Source: JALHRI01 sp044351685 (lineage in GTDB: Bacteria > Pseudomonadota > Alphaproteobacteria > Rickettsiales > UBA3002). Taken from it: a stretch of 9,550 bases of DNA. Each line of letters begins with the position of its first letter. Position 1 is the first letter of the stretch. The stretch spans positions 1 to 9,550 of the forward strand of contig JBILFK010000046.1 of assembly GCA_044351685.1 (NCBI GenBank), given 5' to 3'. The notes under the pieces are model-generated. The model did not search any database, was not told the DNA's origin, and saw only the letters and a list, made by a program, of their open reading frames with translations. Below are positions 1 through 6,541 of the stretch, piece by piece. Position numbers and translations under genes: made by a program.

Positions 1-845
1 TCATCGACTTCAAACAGTGTCATGTCGGGGCCACCGGTGATATTAATCAGCACGGCGCGCGCACCTTTCAATGAAACATCATCGAGCAGCGGATTTGAAA
101 TTGCGGCTTCGGAAGCCTCAAGCGCACGGCGATCACCGGTGGCTTCGCCGGTGCCCATCATGGCTTTGCCCATTTCGCTCATCACCGCGCGGATATCAGC
201 AAAATCAAGGTTTACCAACCCCGGCTTCACCATTAAATCGGTCACGCCACGCACGCCCGAGTGCAATACTTCATCGGCCATGCAGAAGGCTTCGGCGAAG
301 GTTGTTTTCTCGTTGGCGATGCGGAACAAATTCTGGTTCGGAATAATAATTAGCGTATCGACATATTGTTGCAATTCGCTGATACCGCTTTCAGCGATGC
401 GCATACGGTGCGCCCCTTCAAAATGGAACGGCTTAGTTACCACACCCACGGTCAGCATGCCTTGTTCTTTGGCAAGACGCGCAATTACTGGTGCAGCACC
501 GGTTCCTGTGCCACCGCCCATACCGGCAGTGATAAACACCATGTTCGAGCCTTCAATATATTCGGCAATATCCAGCATCGCTTCTTCGGCAGCGGCGCGG
601 CCAATTTCAGGGTTTGCGCCAGCACCAAGCCCACGCGTTACACTGGCCCCAAGCTGCACCACACGCCCGGTCTGCGCATTTTCAAGCGCCTGCGCATCGG
701 TATTGGCCACCACGAAATCGACACCTTCAAGGTTCGATGCGATCATGTTGTTCACGGCATTACCGCCAGCGCCGCCTACCCCAATCACCGTAATTTTTGG
801 TTTCAACGTATCGAGTTGGCTCGGCAAATGTAAATTAATACCCAT
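1..845 (-). CDS. ftsZ: Cell division protein FtsZ, N-terminal 281 residues (partial)
   Basis: FtsZ is the tubulin-like GTPase that polymerises at midcell into the Z-ring and recruits the divisome; it is cytosolic and membrane-tethered through FtsA. Seen here: the nucleotide-binding GVGGAGGNAVNNM at residues 22-34, the tubulin signature GGGTGTG at 110-116, and the T7 loop NLDFADI at 212-218, whose Asp214 and Asp217 match the acidic residues that complete the GTPase site of the next subunit. The GTPase domain is nearly complete and the beginning of the C-terminal domain follows (ITGGPDMTLFEVD). The linker and the C-terminal FtsA-binding tail lie beyond the left edge. The ATG at 845 is preceded by a near-perfect Shine-Dalgarno sequence, so the start is secure. 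It is the last dcw gene in the window, 186 nt after ftsA, with a candidate promoter of its own. No frame damage is visible. Identification is certain. Confidence 0.98.
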   Translation of the reverse strand, partial: MGINLHLPSQLDTLKPKITVIGVGGAGGNAVNNMIASNLEGVDFVVANTDAQALENAQTGRVVQLGASVTRGLGAGANPEIGRAAAEEAMLDIAEYIEGSNMVFITAGMGGGTGTGAAPVIARLAKEQGMLTVGVVTKPFHFEGAHRMRIAESGISELQQYVDTLIIIPNQNLFRIANEKTTFAEAFCMADEVLHSGVRGVTDLMVKPGLVNLDFADIRAVMSEMGKAMMGTGEATGDRRALEASEAAISNPLLDDVSLKGARAVLINITGGPDMTLFEVD

Positions 846-854
846 AGGTGAACG

Positions 855-862
855 CCTCCTTT
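855..862 (-). promoter_or_regulatory. Strong ribosome binding site of ftsZ
   Basis: On the minus strand AAAGGAGG lies 9 nt upstream of the ftsZ ATG at 845. It matches the anti-Shine-Dalgarno end of 16S rRNA over eight bases and is the strongest such site I saw before any gene here. It fixes the ftsZ start and fits the high FtsZ copy number typical of bacteria (inference). Confidence 0.9.
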
Positions 863-905
863 AAGCGCTGCAGAAGTGAGAACATGCCGATGCGTCGTTT
901 TTTTG

Positions 906-918
906 TCCGTTAAACGGA
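906..918. repeat. 13-bp odd palindrome next to an A7 tract in the ftsZ leader
   Basis: The minus strand reads TCCGTTTAACGGA, with perfect 6-bp arms around a central T, followed by C and seven A (904-898). In the transcript it could fold as a 5-bp stem with a 3-nt loop. It is not an intrinsic terminator for ftsZ-direction transcription, because a run of A rather than U follows. It contains a single TTAA, but no second half-site at the spacing a CtrA box would need. Confidence 0.35.
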
Positions 919-934
919 ATATCTAGCGTGAGTC

Positions 935-945
935 CGCCAGTGGCG
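935..945. repeat. 11-bp odd palindrome at the predicted ftsZ transcript start
   Basis: The sequence CGCCAGTGGCG has perfect 5-bp arms around one central base. It lies 3 bp downstream of the -10 hexamer and covers the predicted +1. As DNA it could be a small operator; as RNA the one-base loop cannot form as written. No known regulator is recognised, and a palindrome this short can arise by chance. Confidence 0.35.
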
Positions 946-948
946 CCC

Positions 949-977
949 ACTATATGTGGTGTTACAAACCTTGTCCA
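949..977 (-). promoter_or_regulatory. Candidate sigma-70-type promoter for ftsZ
   Basis: The minus strand reads TGGACA (977-972; 5 of 6 to the TTGACA -35 consensus), exactly 17 nt, then TATAGT (954-949; 5 of 6 to the TATAAT -10 consensus). Transcription should start near 941-943, giving a 5' leader of about 97 nt before the ftsZ ATG. The hexamers and spacing are seen directly; activity is inferred. A separate ftsZ promoter is known in several bacteria, including Caulobacter. Confidence 0.6.
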
Positions 978-990
978 GCAAACTTGCGAA

Positions 991-999
991 TTATTCACA
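991..999 (+). promoter_or_regulatory. Candidate DnaA box upstream of the ftsZ promoter
   Basis: The plus strand reads TTATTCACA, a full match to the relaxed DnaA-box consensus TTATNCACA. It lies 13 bases upstream of the -35 hexamer, roughly -50 to -58 from the predicted transcript start, a usual position for an activator. DnaA is known to promote ftsZ transcription in Caulobacter crescentus; applying that here is an inference. Confidence 0.45.
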
Positions 1000-1031
1000 G
1001 GCTTCCTTGCTCTCTTTTATCTGTCTCACAT

Positions 1032-2330
1032 CTAAAAATTTTCGCGAAACCACTGCACCAGTTTTTTCGGAATAAAACTACGGCGCGCCGCTTCGGCATT
1101 TAAAATCTCTTCTTCCCATGGCCGCTTCTGCACATAGTGCAACAAGCCAATCACACTGGCGAATGCGGGGCCAGAAACGGCTTCCGCCAAGCCGGGGTAC
1201 GGCATCGGTTTCCCCTTGCGCACTTGCTTGCTTAACATGCGCGCCGCAAGGTCACCCACGCCTAACATCTGGCTGCCACCGCCAGTAAGTACGCAGCGCC
1301 TGCCAGCAATTTTCGATACCCCGCTGGCATCAAGCCGGGTGCGAATCATTTCAAAAATTTCTTCCATGCGTGGGCGAATCACGCCAATCAACATCGCACG
1401 TGGCATGGTGGTAGGTTCATCTTCGTCTTCACGTTCACCCAGTTGCGGCACATCGATCATCACTTCGGCATCCTTCACCGAGGTTACCGCGCTGCCATAA
1501 AGTGTTTTCATACGCTCAGCATGTTGCAGGCTGGTGGAAAGCCCCTGCGCAATATCGCTGGTCACATGGTTGCCGCCAATCGGTATCGCATCGGAAAAAA
1601 TATTGCGCCCCCCCACAAACACCGAAATGCTCGTCACGCCGCCGCCCATATCAATCAGCGTCACACCTAAATCCATTTCATCTGGTTCCAGCACCGCAAG
1701 TGCTGAAGCATGCGAAGCCATGACATACTCACTCACATTCAGATGCGCGCGCGCAATGCACTGCGAAAGGTTACGCAAATAGGCATGTTTGGCGGTTACA
1801 ATCTGCAATTCAGCGCCCAGTTTTTTGCCCACCATACCACGCGGATCACGAATACCTTTGGCATTATCCAGCATGTAAAATGCAGGGAAGCAGTGCATAA
1901 TGCCTGCATCTTCGCTTTGCATCGCCAGCGAGCCTTCGTGAATCACATCGGCAATATCCTGATCGCTCACGCCTTCCGCCAGAATATCCAGCTCAACCGC
2001 CACGTTGCGCGATTTTAAATTGCTACCGTTAATGGTAACCACCACCTCTTCAATGGTTTCGCCGGCCATTTGTTCGGCGGCATGCACCGCAGCCACCACC
2101 GAAGTTTCGGCTTCGGCAATATCGGTAATCACCCCCGATTTTATTCCCTTGGAAAGCTGATGCCCCATTCCGGTAATTTTAAGCCCGGTTTCTTCATCCG
2201 GCACGGCAATCATGCACGCCACTTTGCTGGTGCCAATATCTAGCACGGCCACGGGTTTTTGCGGTTTGTTCGATCCGGCCACGTTATGCATCCTTCGCAA
2301 AAGTGAGTGCAACGGGCGTTGCTTTTTCAT
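1032..2330 (-). CDS. ftsA: Cell division protein FtsA
   Basis: FtsA is an actin-family ATP-binding protein that tethers FtsZ to the inner membrane and recruits later divisome proteins. Seen in the 432-residue reading: phosphate-1 motif VAVLDIGTSKV (27-37), the region VVVTINGSN around 97-104 leading into the FtsA-specific 1C subdomain, phosphate-2 motif IDMGGG (226-231), adenosine motif LTGGGSQM (348-355), and a C-terminal amphipathic segment KKLVQWFRENF (422-432) that fits the membrane-targeting helix. An acidic stretch (EREDEDE, 299-305) lies in the last third. The start is uncertain. ATG 2330 gives a 46-nt overlap with ftsQ plus a basic N-terminal extension; ATG 2291 (residue 14) overlaps ftsQ by only 8 nt and still precedes the actin fold. 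Neither has a well-placed Shine-Dalgarno sequence, although GAAGG touches the ATG at 2291. Function is certain; only the N-terminus is open. Confidence 0.96.
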   Translation of the reverse strand: MKKQRPLHSLLRRMHNVAGSNKPQKPVAVLDIGTSKVACMIAVPDEETGLKITGMGHQLSKGIKSGVITDIAEAETSVVAAVHAAEQMAGETIEEVVVTINGSNLKSRNVAVELDILAEGVSDQDIADVIHEGSLAMQSEDAGIMHCFPAFYMLDNAKGIRDPRGMVGKKLGAELQIVTAKHAYLRNLSQCIARAHLNVSEYVMASHASALAVLEPDEMDLGVTLIDMGGGVTSISVFVGGRNIFSDAIPIGGNHVTSDIAQGLSTSLQHAERMKTLYGSAVTSVKDAEVMIDVPQLGEREDEDEPTTMPRAMLIGVIRPRMEEIFEMIRTRLDASGVSKIAGRRCVLTGGGSQMLGVGDLAARMLSKQVRKGKPMPYPGLAEAVSGPAFASVIGLLHYVQKRPWEEEILNAEAARRSFIPKKLVQWFRENF

Positions 2331-3171
2331 CCATCGGGGTCACAAAAATGCGATCCTCGATACGCAAATCAATGGCGCGCACCGCGCGCGTTAAAATACC
2401 TTCGCTGCGCACCAGCTGGCCAAAACGCGCCCAGGCGCGCTCGGCGCCTTCTTCGGGCAGCAACACCGTTACCTTGTTGGAAAGCTGCACATTCCATCGG
2501 CGCTCGCCCACCCGCACGGCCGCCACCACATGCGGCGTTAAATCGGGTTGCGTAGCAAGCATCGCCAGCAATTCACCGGTGTGCTTTGGCGCATCGTCGC
2601 CTACAATCACCGGTAGTGTTTTTTTGGTTTTGTATTTCGGGCTGGTAAGCACGCTACCTTCTTCATCGATCAGTCGCTGCACCCCTTGCGATTGCCACAA
2701 CGCCACCGGCACCCGCTCACGAATCGCAATGCGTATCGTGTGCGGCAGCACACGTGCCACACGCGCTTCGCGCACTTCAGGTATCGCTTCCAAATTGGTC
2801 TTAATGGCGTGTAAATCCAGCGCCAGAATCGGGTCACCCGGCGCAATTTGCACGGCGCGCATAATGGCCTCGCGGTCAGCATAATACCGGCCATTCAAAT
2901 ATACTTGCCCCACATCGAAACCCATCGCTGCGGTACGATTCCAAAATGCATCGCTCACTGCGGTAGCCACTGCATCGAAGGTTCCCGCACGTTCTAACCA
3001 CCACACGCTTGCCGCACTAATCGCAATCAGGCTGCAACTGCTAATAAGCAGCGTGCGTCGCCGCCACGATCTGCGGCGATGCTGCGCTTTTTTGCGCGCA
3101 AATTCCACGCATGCCTCAGCACGCGTTGCGGAAGGTTTTTGGCCTTTAATATGTGCGCGTGCGCGGCTCAT
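2284..3171 (-). CDS. ftsQ: Cell division protein FtsQ (POTRA-domain divisome scaffold)
   Basis: FtsQ is a bitopic inner-membrane protein that links early and late divisome proteins, usually as a complex with FtsL and FtsB. In this 295-residue protein I see a very basic cytoplasmic tail (1-39, with RRRSWRRR at 32-39), one transmembrane segment at about 40-59, a periplasmic POTRA domain at about 85-157 (FDVGQVYLNG to IRERVPVALW), then the FtsQ beta domain with AIDLRIEDRIFV at 267-278, a typical FtsQ signature. The ATG at 3171 overlaps the ddl stop as ATGA, which supports the start by translational coupling; a weak GGAG lies about 10 nt upstream. The 3' end overlaps the ftsA start region. Length and position between ddl and ftsA are as expected for proteobacteria. 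FtsQ sequences diverge widely, but domain order and context agree. Confidence 0.95.
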   Translation of the reverse strand: MSRARAHIKGQKPSATRAEACVEFARKKAQHRRRSWRRRTLLISSCSLIAISAASVWWLERAGTFDAVATAVSDAFWNRTAAMGFDVGQVYLNGRYYADREAIMRAVQIAPGDPILALDLHAIKTNLEAIPEVREARVARVLPHTIRIAIRERVPVALWQSQGVQRLIDEEGSVLTSPKYKTKKTLPVIVGDDAPKHTGELLAMLATQPDLTPHVVAAVRVGERRWNVQLSNKVTVLLPEEGAERAWARFGQLVRSEGILTRAVRAIDLRIEDRIFVTPMDEKATPVALTFAKDA

Positions 3172-4076
3172 CCCAGCGAAGCTCCGGCAATCAGTTTAGC
3201 CACCAGCGTGTTAAAATCCATACCTGCATGGCTTGCAATTTCAGGCGCCAGCGAAAGCGGTGTCATGCCGGGCTGGGTATTGGTTTCAAGAATATAAAAT
3301 TGGCCGTCGCCTTCTTCATCGAAACGGAAATCGCTACGCGAAAGGCCGCGGCAGCCCAGCGAATTATGCGCAGTCTCTGCCATGCCACACACTTCATTAT
3401 AGCGCGCTTTTGGCAGTGGCGCAGGCATCACATGCTGCGCCATGCCATCGGTGTATTTCGCGGTATAATCATAGAATTTTCCAACCGGCTTAATTTCAAT
3501 CGCGCCCAGCGCCTTGCCATCCAGCACCGCCACCTGTATTTCGCGGCCGGGAATATATTTTTCCACCAGCACCTGTTCGCCAAAATGCCAATTGCTTTCG
3601 GTGAAGGTAAAATTATCGCCTTCCATCACGATGGTTACACCTACGCTCGAGCCTTCATTCAGCGGCTTCACCACATAAGGGCGCGGCATGGGTTCATGTG
3701 TCATCATATCGTCGCGGCTGCAGGTTTTACCTTCCGCGCAGCGCAAGCCGGCGCTTGCAAAAATTTTCTTGGCCATTGGTTTATCCATCGCCAGTGCCGA
3801 AGCCAGCACGCCCGAATGCGTATAGGGAATCTTCAGAATTTCCAGAATGCCCTGCACACAACCATCTTCGCCGTAACGGCCATGCAGCGCATTAAACGCC
3901 ACATCGGGTTTGGCTTTCACTAACTGCGCGGCCACATCGTGCTGCACATCGATCGCGGTGATACTATGGCCAAGCGCCAGCAGGGCTTTTTCAACCGCCG
4001 CGCCGCTAGTAAGCGATACTTCACGTTCTTCGGATAATCCGCCTTTTAAGACAGCAACATGCATCGGCAATTCCAT
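3168..4076 (-). CDS. ddl: D-alanine--D-alanine ligase
   Basis: Ddl is a cytosolic ATP-grasp enzyme that joins two D-alanines to make the dipeptide MurF adds to the peptidoglycan precursor. The 302 residues are full length for the short DdlB-like type. Motifs seen: GGLSEEREVSLTSG (12-25) with Glu17 at the position of the first-D-Ala-binding Glu, HGRYGEDG (65-72), AMDK (96-99), VVKPLNEGSSVGV (135-147) with the ATP-binding Lys137 and the mobile-loop Ser, YDYTAKY (202-208), GLSRSDFR (244-251) with Arg247 and Asp249, and ETNTQPGMTPLS (264-275) with the metal ligand Asn266. All expected catalytic residues appear present. ATG 4076 is the longest start; ATG 4064 (residue 5) is equally possible and has GGAA just upstream. 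ddl follows murB after 77 nt and overlaps ftsQ as ATGA. The murB-ddl-ftsQ context supports a housekeeping cell wall role. Confidence 0.97.
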   Translation of the reverse strand: MELPMHVAVLKGGLSEEREVSLTSGAAVEKALLALGHSITAIDVQHDVAAQLVKAKPDVAFNALHGRYGEDGCVQGILEILKIPYTHSGVLASALAMDKPMAKKIFASAGLRCAEGKTCSRDDMMTHEPMPRPYVVKPLNEGSSVGVTIVMEGDNFTFTESNWHFGEQVLVEKYIPGREIQVAVLDGKALGAIEIKPVGKFYDYTAKYTDGMAQHVMPAPLPKARYNEVCGMAETAHNSLGCRGLSRSDFRFDEEGDGQFYILETNTQPGMTPLSLAPEIASHAGMDFNTLVAKLIAGASLG

Positions 4077-4124
4077 GCGTTAGAGTAATAATGTTGCCGA
4101 TGATGATTATTTTTCGCCACTCTA
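4062..4124 (-). promoter_or_regulatory. Possible RNA structure over the ddl leader and start
   Basis: On the minus strand, TAGAGT (4124-4119) can pair with ACTCTA (4086-4081). Inside it, AATAAT (4111-4106) can pair with ATTATT (4092-4087), leaving a 13-nt loop. That loop contains CATCGGCAA (4102-4094), which is the exact reverse complement of TTGCCGATG (4070-4062). The latter contains the second possible ddl ATG; the first ATG (4076) would lie in the 23-nt loop between those two arms. The loop could therefore form a pseudoknot or an alternative hairpin over the start. The pairings are seen; function is inference. The 9-mer CATCGGCAA recurs elsewhere in the window, so chance is plausible. Confidence 0.3.
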
Positions 4125-4139
4125 GCGCAGCTTCACAGC

Positions 4140-4155
4140 AGATGCAATAGCATCT
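4140..4155 (-). repeat. Short hairpin at the murB stop codon
   Basis: The minus strand reads AGATGC, TATT, GCATCT: a perfect 6-bp stem with a 4-nt loop, overlapping the murB TAG (4156-4154). No U-run follows, so it is not an intrinsic terminator. It might protect an mRNA end or affect murB-ddl coupling, or it may be chance. Confidence 0.3.
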
Positions 4156-5068
4156 AGAGGCTATCCCGCCCCAGCCGCTTAATTTCCCACTGCAACGTGA
4201 TGCCAGAATGTGCCTGTACACGTTTTCGCACCTCTTCGCCCAGCGCCTGCAACTCGGCGGCGGTAGCCCCACCCGTGTTGATCATGAAATTGCAATGTAG
4301 CGGCGAGATTTGCGCCGCCCCTATCTGCAAGCCACGGCACCCGGCCGCATCGATCAATTCCCACGCTTTATGGCCTTCGGGGTTTTTGAACGTGCTGCCA
4401 CCGGTGCGCTCGCGCACGGGCTGGGTGGCTTCGCGCTTTTGTGTAATTTCCAAAATGCGCGCATGCACTGCTTCAGGGGCGTCATGGGTGGTGGCCAACC
4501 ATGCGCGCGTAAAAATCAGCCCTTCCGGCCCACCGAAATGGCGGTAACGGAACTGACACTGCGCATGCGATAGGGTGTGTATGTTCCCTGCCCTATCCAC
4601 CGCTTCGCACTGCACCAGCACATTGGTTATTTCGCGGCCATATGCGCCTGCATTCATGGCAATAGCGCCACCGATAGTGCCGGGGATACCCGCTAAAAAT
4701 TCAAGCCCCGCATGCCCGGCATCGGCGGCAACGCGCGCCACATGCACATCCAGTGCAGCAGCACCGGCAATCACCTGCGCGCCTTCCGCAACAATATCGG
4801 TAAAGCCCCGCCCCAGCTTAATAACCACGCCCTCAATGCCGCCATCGCGTACAATCAGGTTCGAGCCCACCCCCAGCACCGTAACAGGAATCTCAGCGGC
4901 AAGCTGTTTCAAAAAATCGGCTAAATCTTGTGTATCGGCAGGCTTGAATAATACATCGGCCTTGCCGCCCACCTGAAACCAGGTTGTGGGCGCAAGCAAT
5001 GCATCAAAGCGATAGCTGCCGCGCACTTCGGGCAAATCACGCGTGGTATTTCTGGCAGAAATAGCCAC
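4154..5068 (-). CDS. murB: UDP-N-acetylenolpyruvoylglucosamine reductase MurB
   Basis: MurB is a cytosolic FAD enzyme that reduces UDP-GlcNAc-enolpyruvate with NADPH to UDP-MurNAc, the second committed step of peptidoglycan synthesis. Seen in 304 residues: the FAD-binding fold with TTWFQVGGKADVLF (28-41), LGVGSNLIVRDGG (65-77) and LAGIPGTIGGAIAMNAGAYG (125-144); YRHF (175-178) with Arg176 at the position of the substrate-stabilising Arg; GGSTFKNP (223-230) with Ser225 as the likely proton donor; and WEIKRLG (294-300) with Glu295. The compact C-terminus fits the shorter type II MurB. The start codon is GTG (5068-5066), placed directly after the murC TAA; the next in-frame ATG falls inside the FAD domain, so GTG is the sensible start. 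Only a weak AAAGG lies upstream, which suggests translation coupled to murC termination. Confidence 0.97.
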   Translation of the reverse strand: MAISARNTTRDLPEVRGSYRFDALLAPTTWFQVGGKADVLFKPADTQDLADFLKQLAAEIPVTVLGVGSNLIVRDGGIEGVVIKLGRGFTDIVAEGAQVIAGAAALDVHVARVAADAGHAGLEFLAGIPGTIGGAIAMNAGAYGREITNVLVQCEAVDRAGNIHTLSHAQCQFRYRHFGGPEGLIFTRAWLATTHDAPEAVHARILEITQKREATQPVRERTGGSTFKNPEGHKAWELIDAAGCRGLQIGAAQISPLHCNFMINTGGATAAELQALGEEVRKRVQAHSGITLQWEIKRLGRDSL

Positions 5069-6541
5069 TTACGCCGATGCCTTTAGTTTCGCATCCAGCA
5101 ATTTCTGCAGTTCGTCTGGCAATGCATAGGCCCAGTTCGAAATGCTACCCGCGCCCAAACACACCACAAAATCGCCTTCATTCACAATGTCGGCCAGAAT
5201 TTCCGGCAGAATTTTTTCGTTCGGCAAAGCAATCACGTGTTTGTGGCCATGATCACGGATGGACTCCACCAGCGCATCGCGGTTCACGCCTTCAATCGGT
5301 TCTTCGCCTGCGGCATACACATCGGCGATAATCACCGCATCGGCATCGTTAAAGCAGGTGGCAAATTCCGTGAATAAATGCGAAAGGCGGCTGTAACGGT
5401 GCGGCTGCACCACCGCAATCACGCGCCCACCCGTGGCCTCCACCGCTTGGCGTGCCGAGGTGAGTGTTGCCGCAATTTCCACCGGGTGGTGGCCGTAATC
5501 ATCAATAATGGTCACGCCATGTACCTCACCGGTTTTAGTGAAGCGGCGCTTCACGCCACGGAATTCGCGCAGGCCGCGCAAAATCACCGCATCGGCAATG
5601 CCCACTTCGCGCGCCACCGTAATCGCCGCCAGCGCATTACGCACGTTATGCAAGCCATACATCGGCAGCTGCACGTCTTTGAGCAGCGTCACTTCGCCGG
5701 TCGCCACATGCGCCATTTCCACATCGAACATTTGCCCTTGCGGCATTTGGCGAATATTCACCGCCCGCACATCGGCCTGCGGCGAGGTGCCGTAGGTAAG
5801 CAAGCGGCGATCCTGAATTTTTGCCATCAATGTCTGCACTTCCGGGTGGTCGATACACAGCACACCAAACCCGTAAAACGGCAATTGCTGCAAAAACTGG
5901 CGGAAGGCATCGCGCAAATTATCGAACGTGCCGTAATGATCCAAATGCTCTGGGTCAATATTGGTAACCACCGCTACGGTTGATGGAATACGAATAAACG
6001 TGCCGTCCGATTCATCGGCTTCCACCACCATCCAGTCGCTTTCGCCCATAATCGCGTTAGTACCGTAGGCATTGATAATGCCACCATTAATCACCGTCGG
6101 TTTTTTATCGGCCGCCAGAAATAGCGTAGAAACCAGCGAAGTGGTGGTGGTTTTACCATGCGTTCCAGCAATCGAAACGGTAGCTTTCATGCGCATTAAC
6201 TCGGCCAGCATTTCCGAACGCCGCACCACCGGAATACGCAGCGCGCGCGCCTCGACAACTTCAGGGTTGTCTGACTTCACTGCCGAAGAAATCACTACCG
6301 CCGCAGCGCCCGCAATGTTGCTGGCATTATGCGGCCCCACAAAAATTTGCACACCATGTTTGCGCAACCGCTCGATGGACGATGATTCCGCAATATCCGA
6401 ACCCTGCACCGTGTAGCCCAAATTACGCAGCACTTCGGCAATGCCACTCATGCCGATACCGCCAATCCCTACAAAATGCAGCACCCCCACATCGCGTGGC
6501 ATCGCGCCGGTAATCGGGAAGCGTTTGATAATTGCATTCAT
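5069..6541 (-). CDS. murC: UDP-N-acetylmuramate--L-alanine ligase MurC
   Basis: MurC is the cytosolic ATP-dependent ligase that adds L-Ala, the first residue of the stem peptide, to UDP-MurNAc. The 490 residues show the Mur ligase plan: an N-terminal UDP-binding Rossmann domain with HFVGIGGIGMSGIAEVL (22-38), the ATP P-loop GTHGKTTTT (126-134), EADESDGTF (174-182), NIDPEHLDHY (194-203), the HNVRNALAAI helix (298-307), and a C-terminal domain with DDYGHHPVEI (347-356) and QPHRYSR (379-385). I chose ATG 6541 although the frame stays open to 6709. A clear AAGGAG lies 8 nt upstream, this ATG overlaps the murG stop as ATGA, and the extra 56 residues would lie wholly within murG and have no MurC character. 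The stop abuts the murB GTG. Confidence 0.97.
   Translation of the reverse strand: MNAIIKRFPITGAMPRDVGVLHFVGIGGIGMSGIAEVLRNLGYTVQGSDIAESSSIERLRKHGVQIFVGPHNASNIAGAAAVVISSAVKSDNPEVVEARALRIPVVRRSEMLAELMRMKATVSIAGTHGKTTTTSLVSTLFLAADKKPTVINGGIINAYGTNAIMGESDWMVVEADESDGTFIRIPSTVAVVTNIDPEHLDHYGTFDNLRDAFRQFLQQLPFYGFGVLCIDHPEVQTLMAKIQDRRLLTYGTSPQADVRAVNIRQMPQGQMFDVEMAHVATGEVTLLKDVQLPMYGLHNVRNALAAITVAREVGIADAVILRGLREFRGVKRRFTKTGEVHGVTIIDDYGHHPVEIAATLTSARQAVEATGGRVIAVVQPHRYSRLSHLFTEFATCFNDADAVIIADVYAAGEEPIEGVNRDALVESIRDHGHKHVIALPNEKILPEILADIVNEGDFVVCLGAGSISNWAYALPDELQKLLDAKLKASA

Larger units (their letters stand above)
846..1031 (-). other. ftsA-ftsZ intergenic regulatory region
   Basis: This 186-nt stretch is the largest gene-free interval in the window. 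No convincing ORF was found. Read toward ftsZ it holds, in order: a DnaA-box-like 9-mer (991-999), a sigma-70-type promoter (949-977), an 11-bp odd palindrome (935-945), a GANTC site (930-934), a 13-bp palindrome (906-918) followed one base later by A7 (898-904), and the ftsZ ribosome binding site. No hairpin followed by a T-run is seen after ftsA, so read-through from ftsA into ftsZ is likely in addition to any local promoter. Confidence 0.7.

Noticed and set aside
22..864. 280-codon plus-strand frame opposite ftsZ
   Set aside because: Antisense shadow of a certain gene; no family motif and no sensible start signal.
835..885. 16-codon minus-strand mini-ORF (MFSLLQRLKEAFTYGY) overlapping the ftsZ start as a leader peptide
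   Set aside because: It has no ribosome site, covers the ftsZ Shine-Dalgarno sequence, and such short frames are expected by chance.
906..918. CtrA binding site at the TTAA in the ftsZ leader
   Set aside because: The CtrA consensus needs two TTAA half-sites spaced by 7 nt; only one is present here.
906..918. Intrinsic terminator between ftsA and ftsZ
   Set aside because: In the direction of transcription the short hairpin is followed by A7, not by a T-run.
3153..3923. 256-codon open frame on the plus strand opposite ddl
   Set aside because: It is a shadow of ddl codon usage, with no recognisable domain, no ribosome site and composition dominated by antisense-typical residues.
4108..4146. 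Promoter for ddl (TTGCAT, 17 nt, TAGAGT) in the murB-ddl gap
   Set aside because: The spacing is right, but the hexamers match consensus at only 3 and 4 of 6 positions, too weak to call.
5378..5983. 201-codon plus-strand frame opposite murC
   Set aside because: His- and Arg-rich antisense frame without motifs; murC on the other strand is certain.
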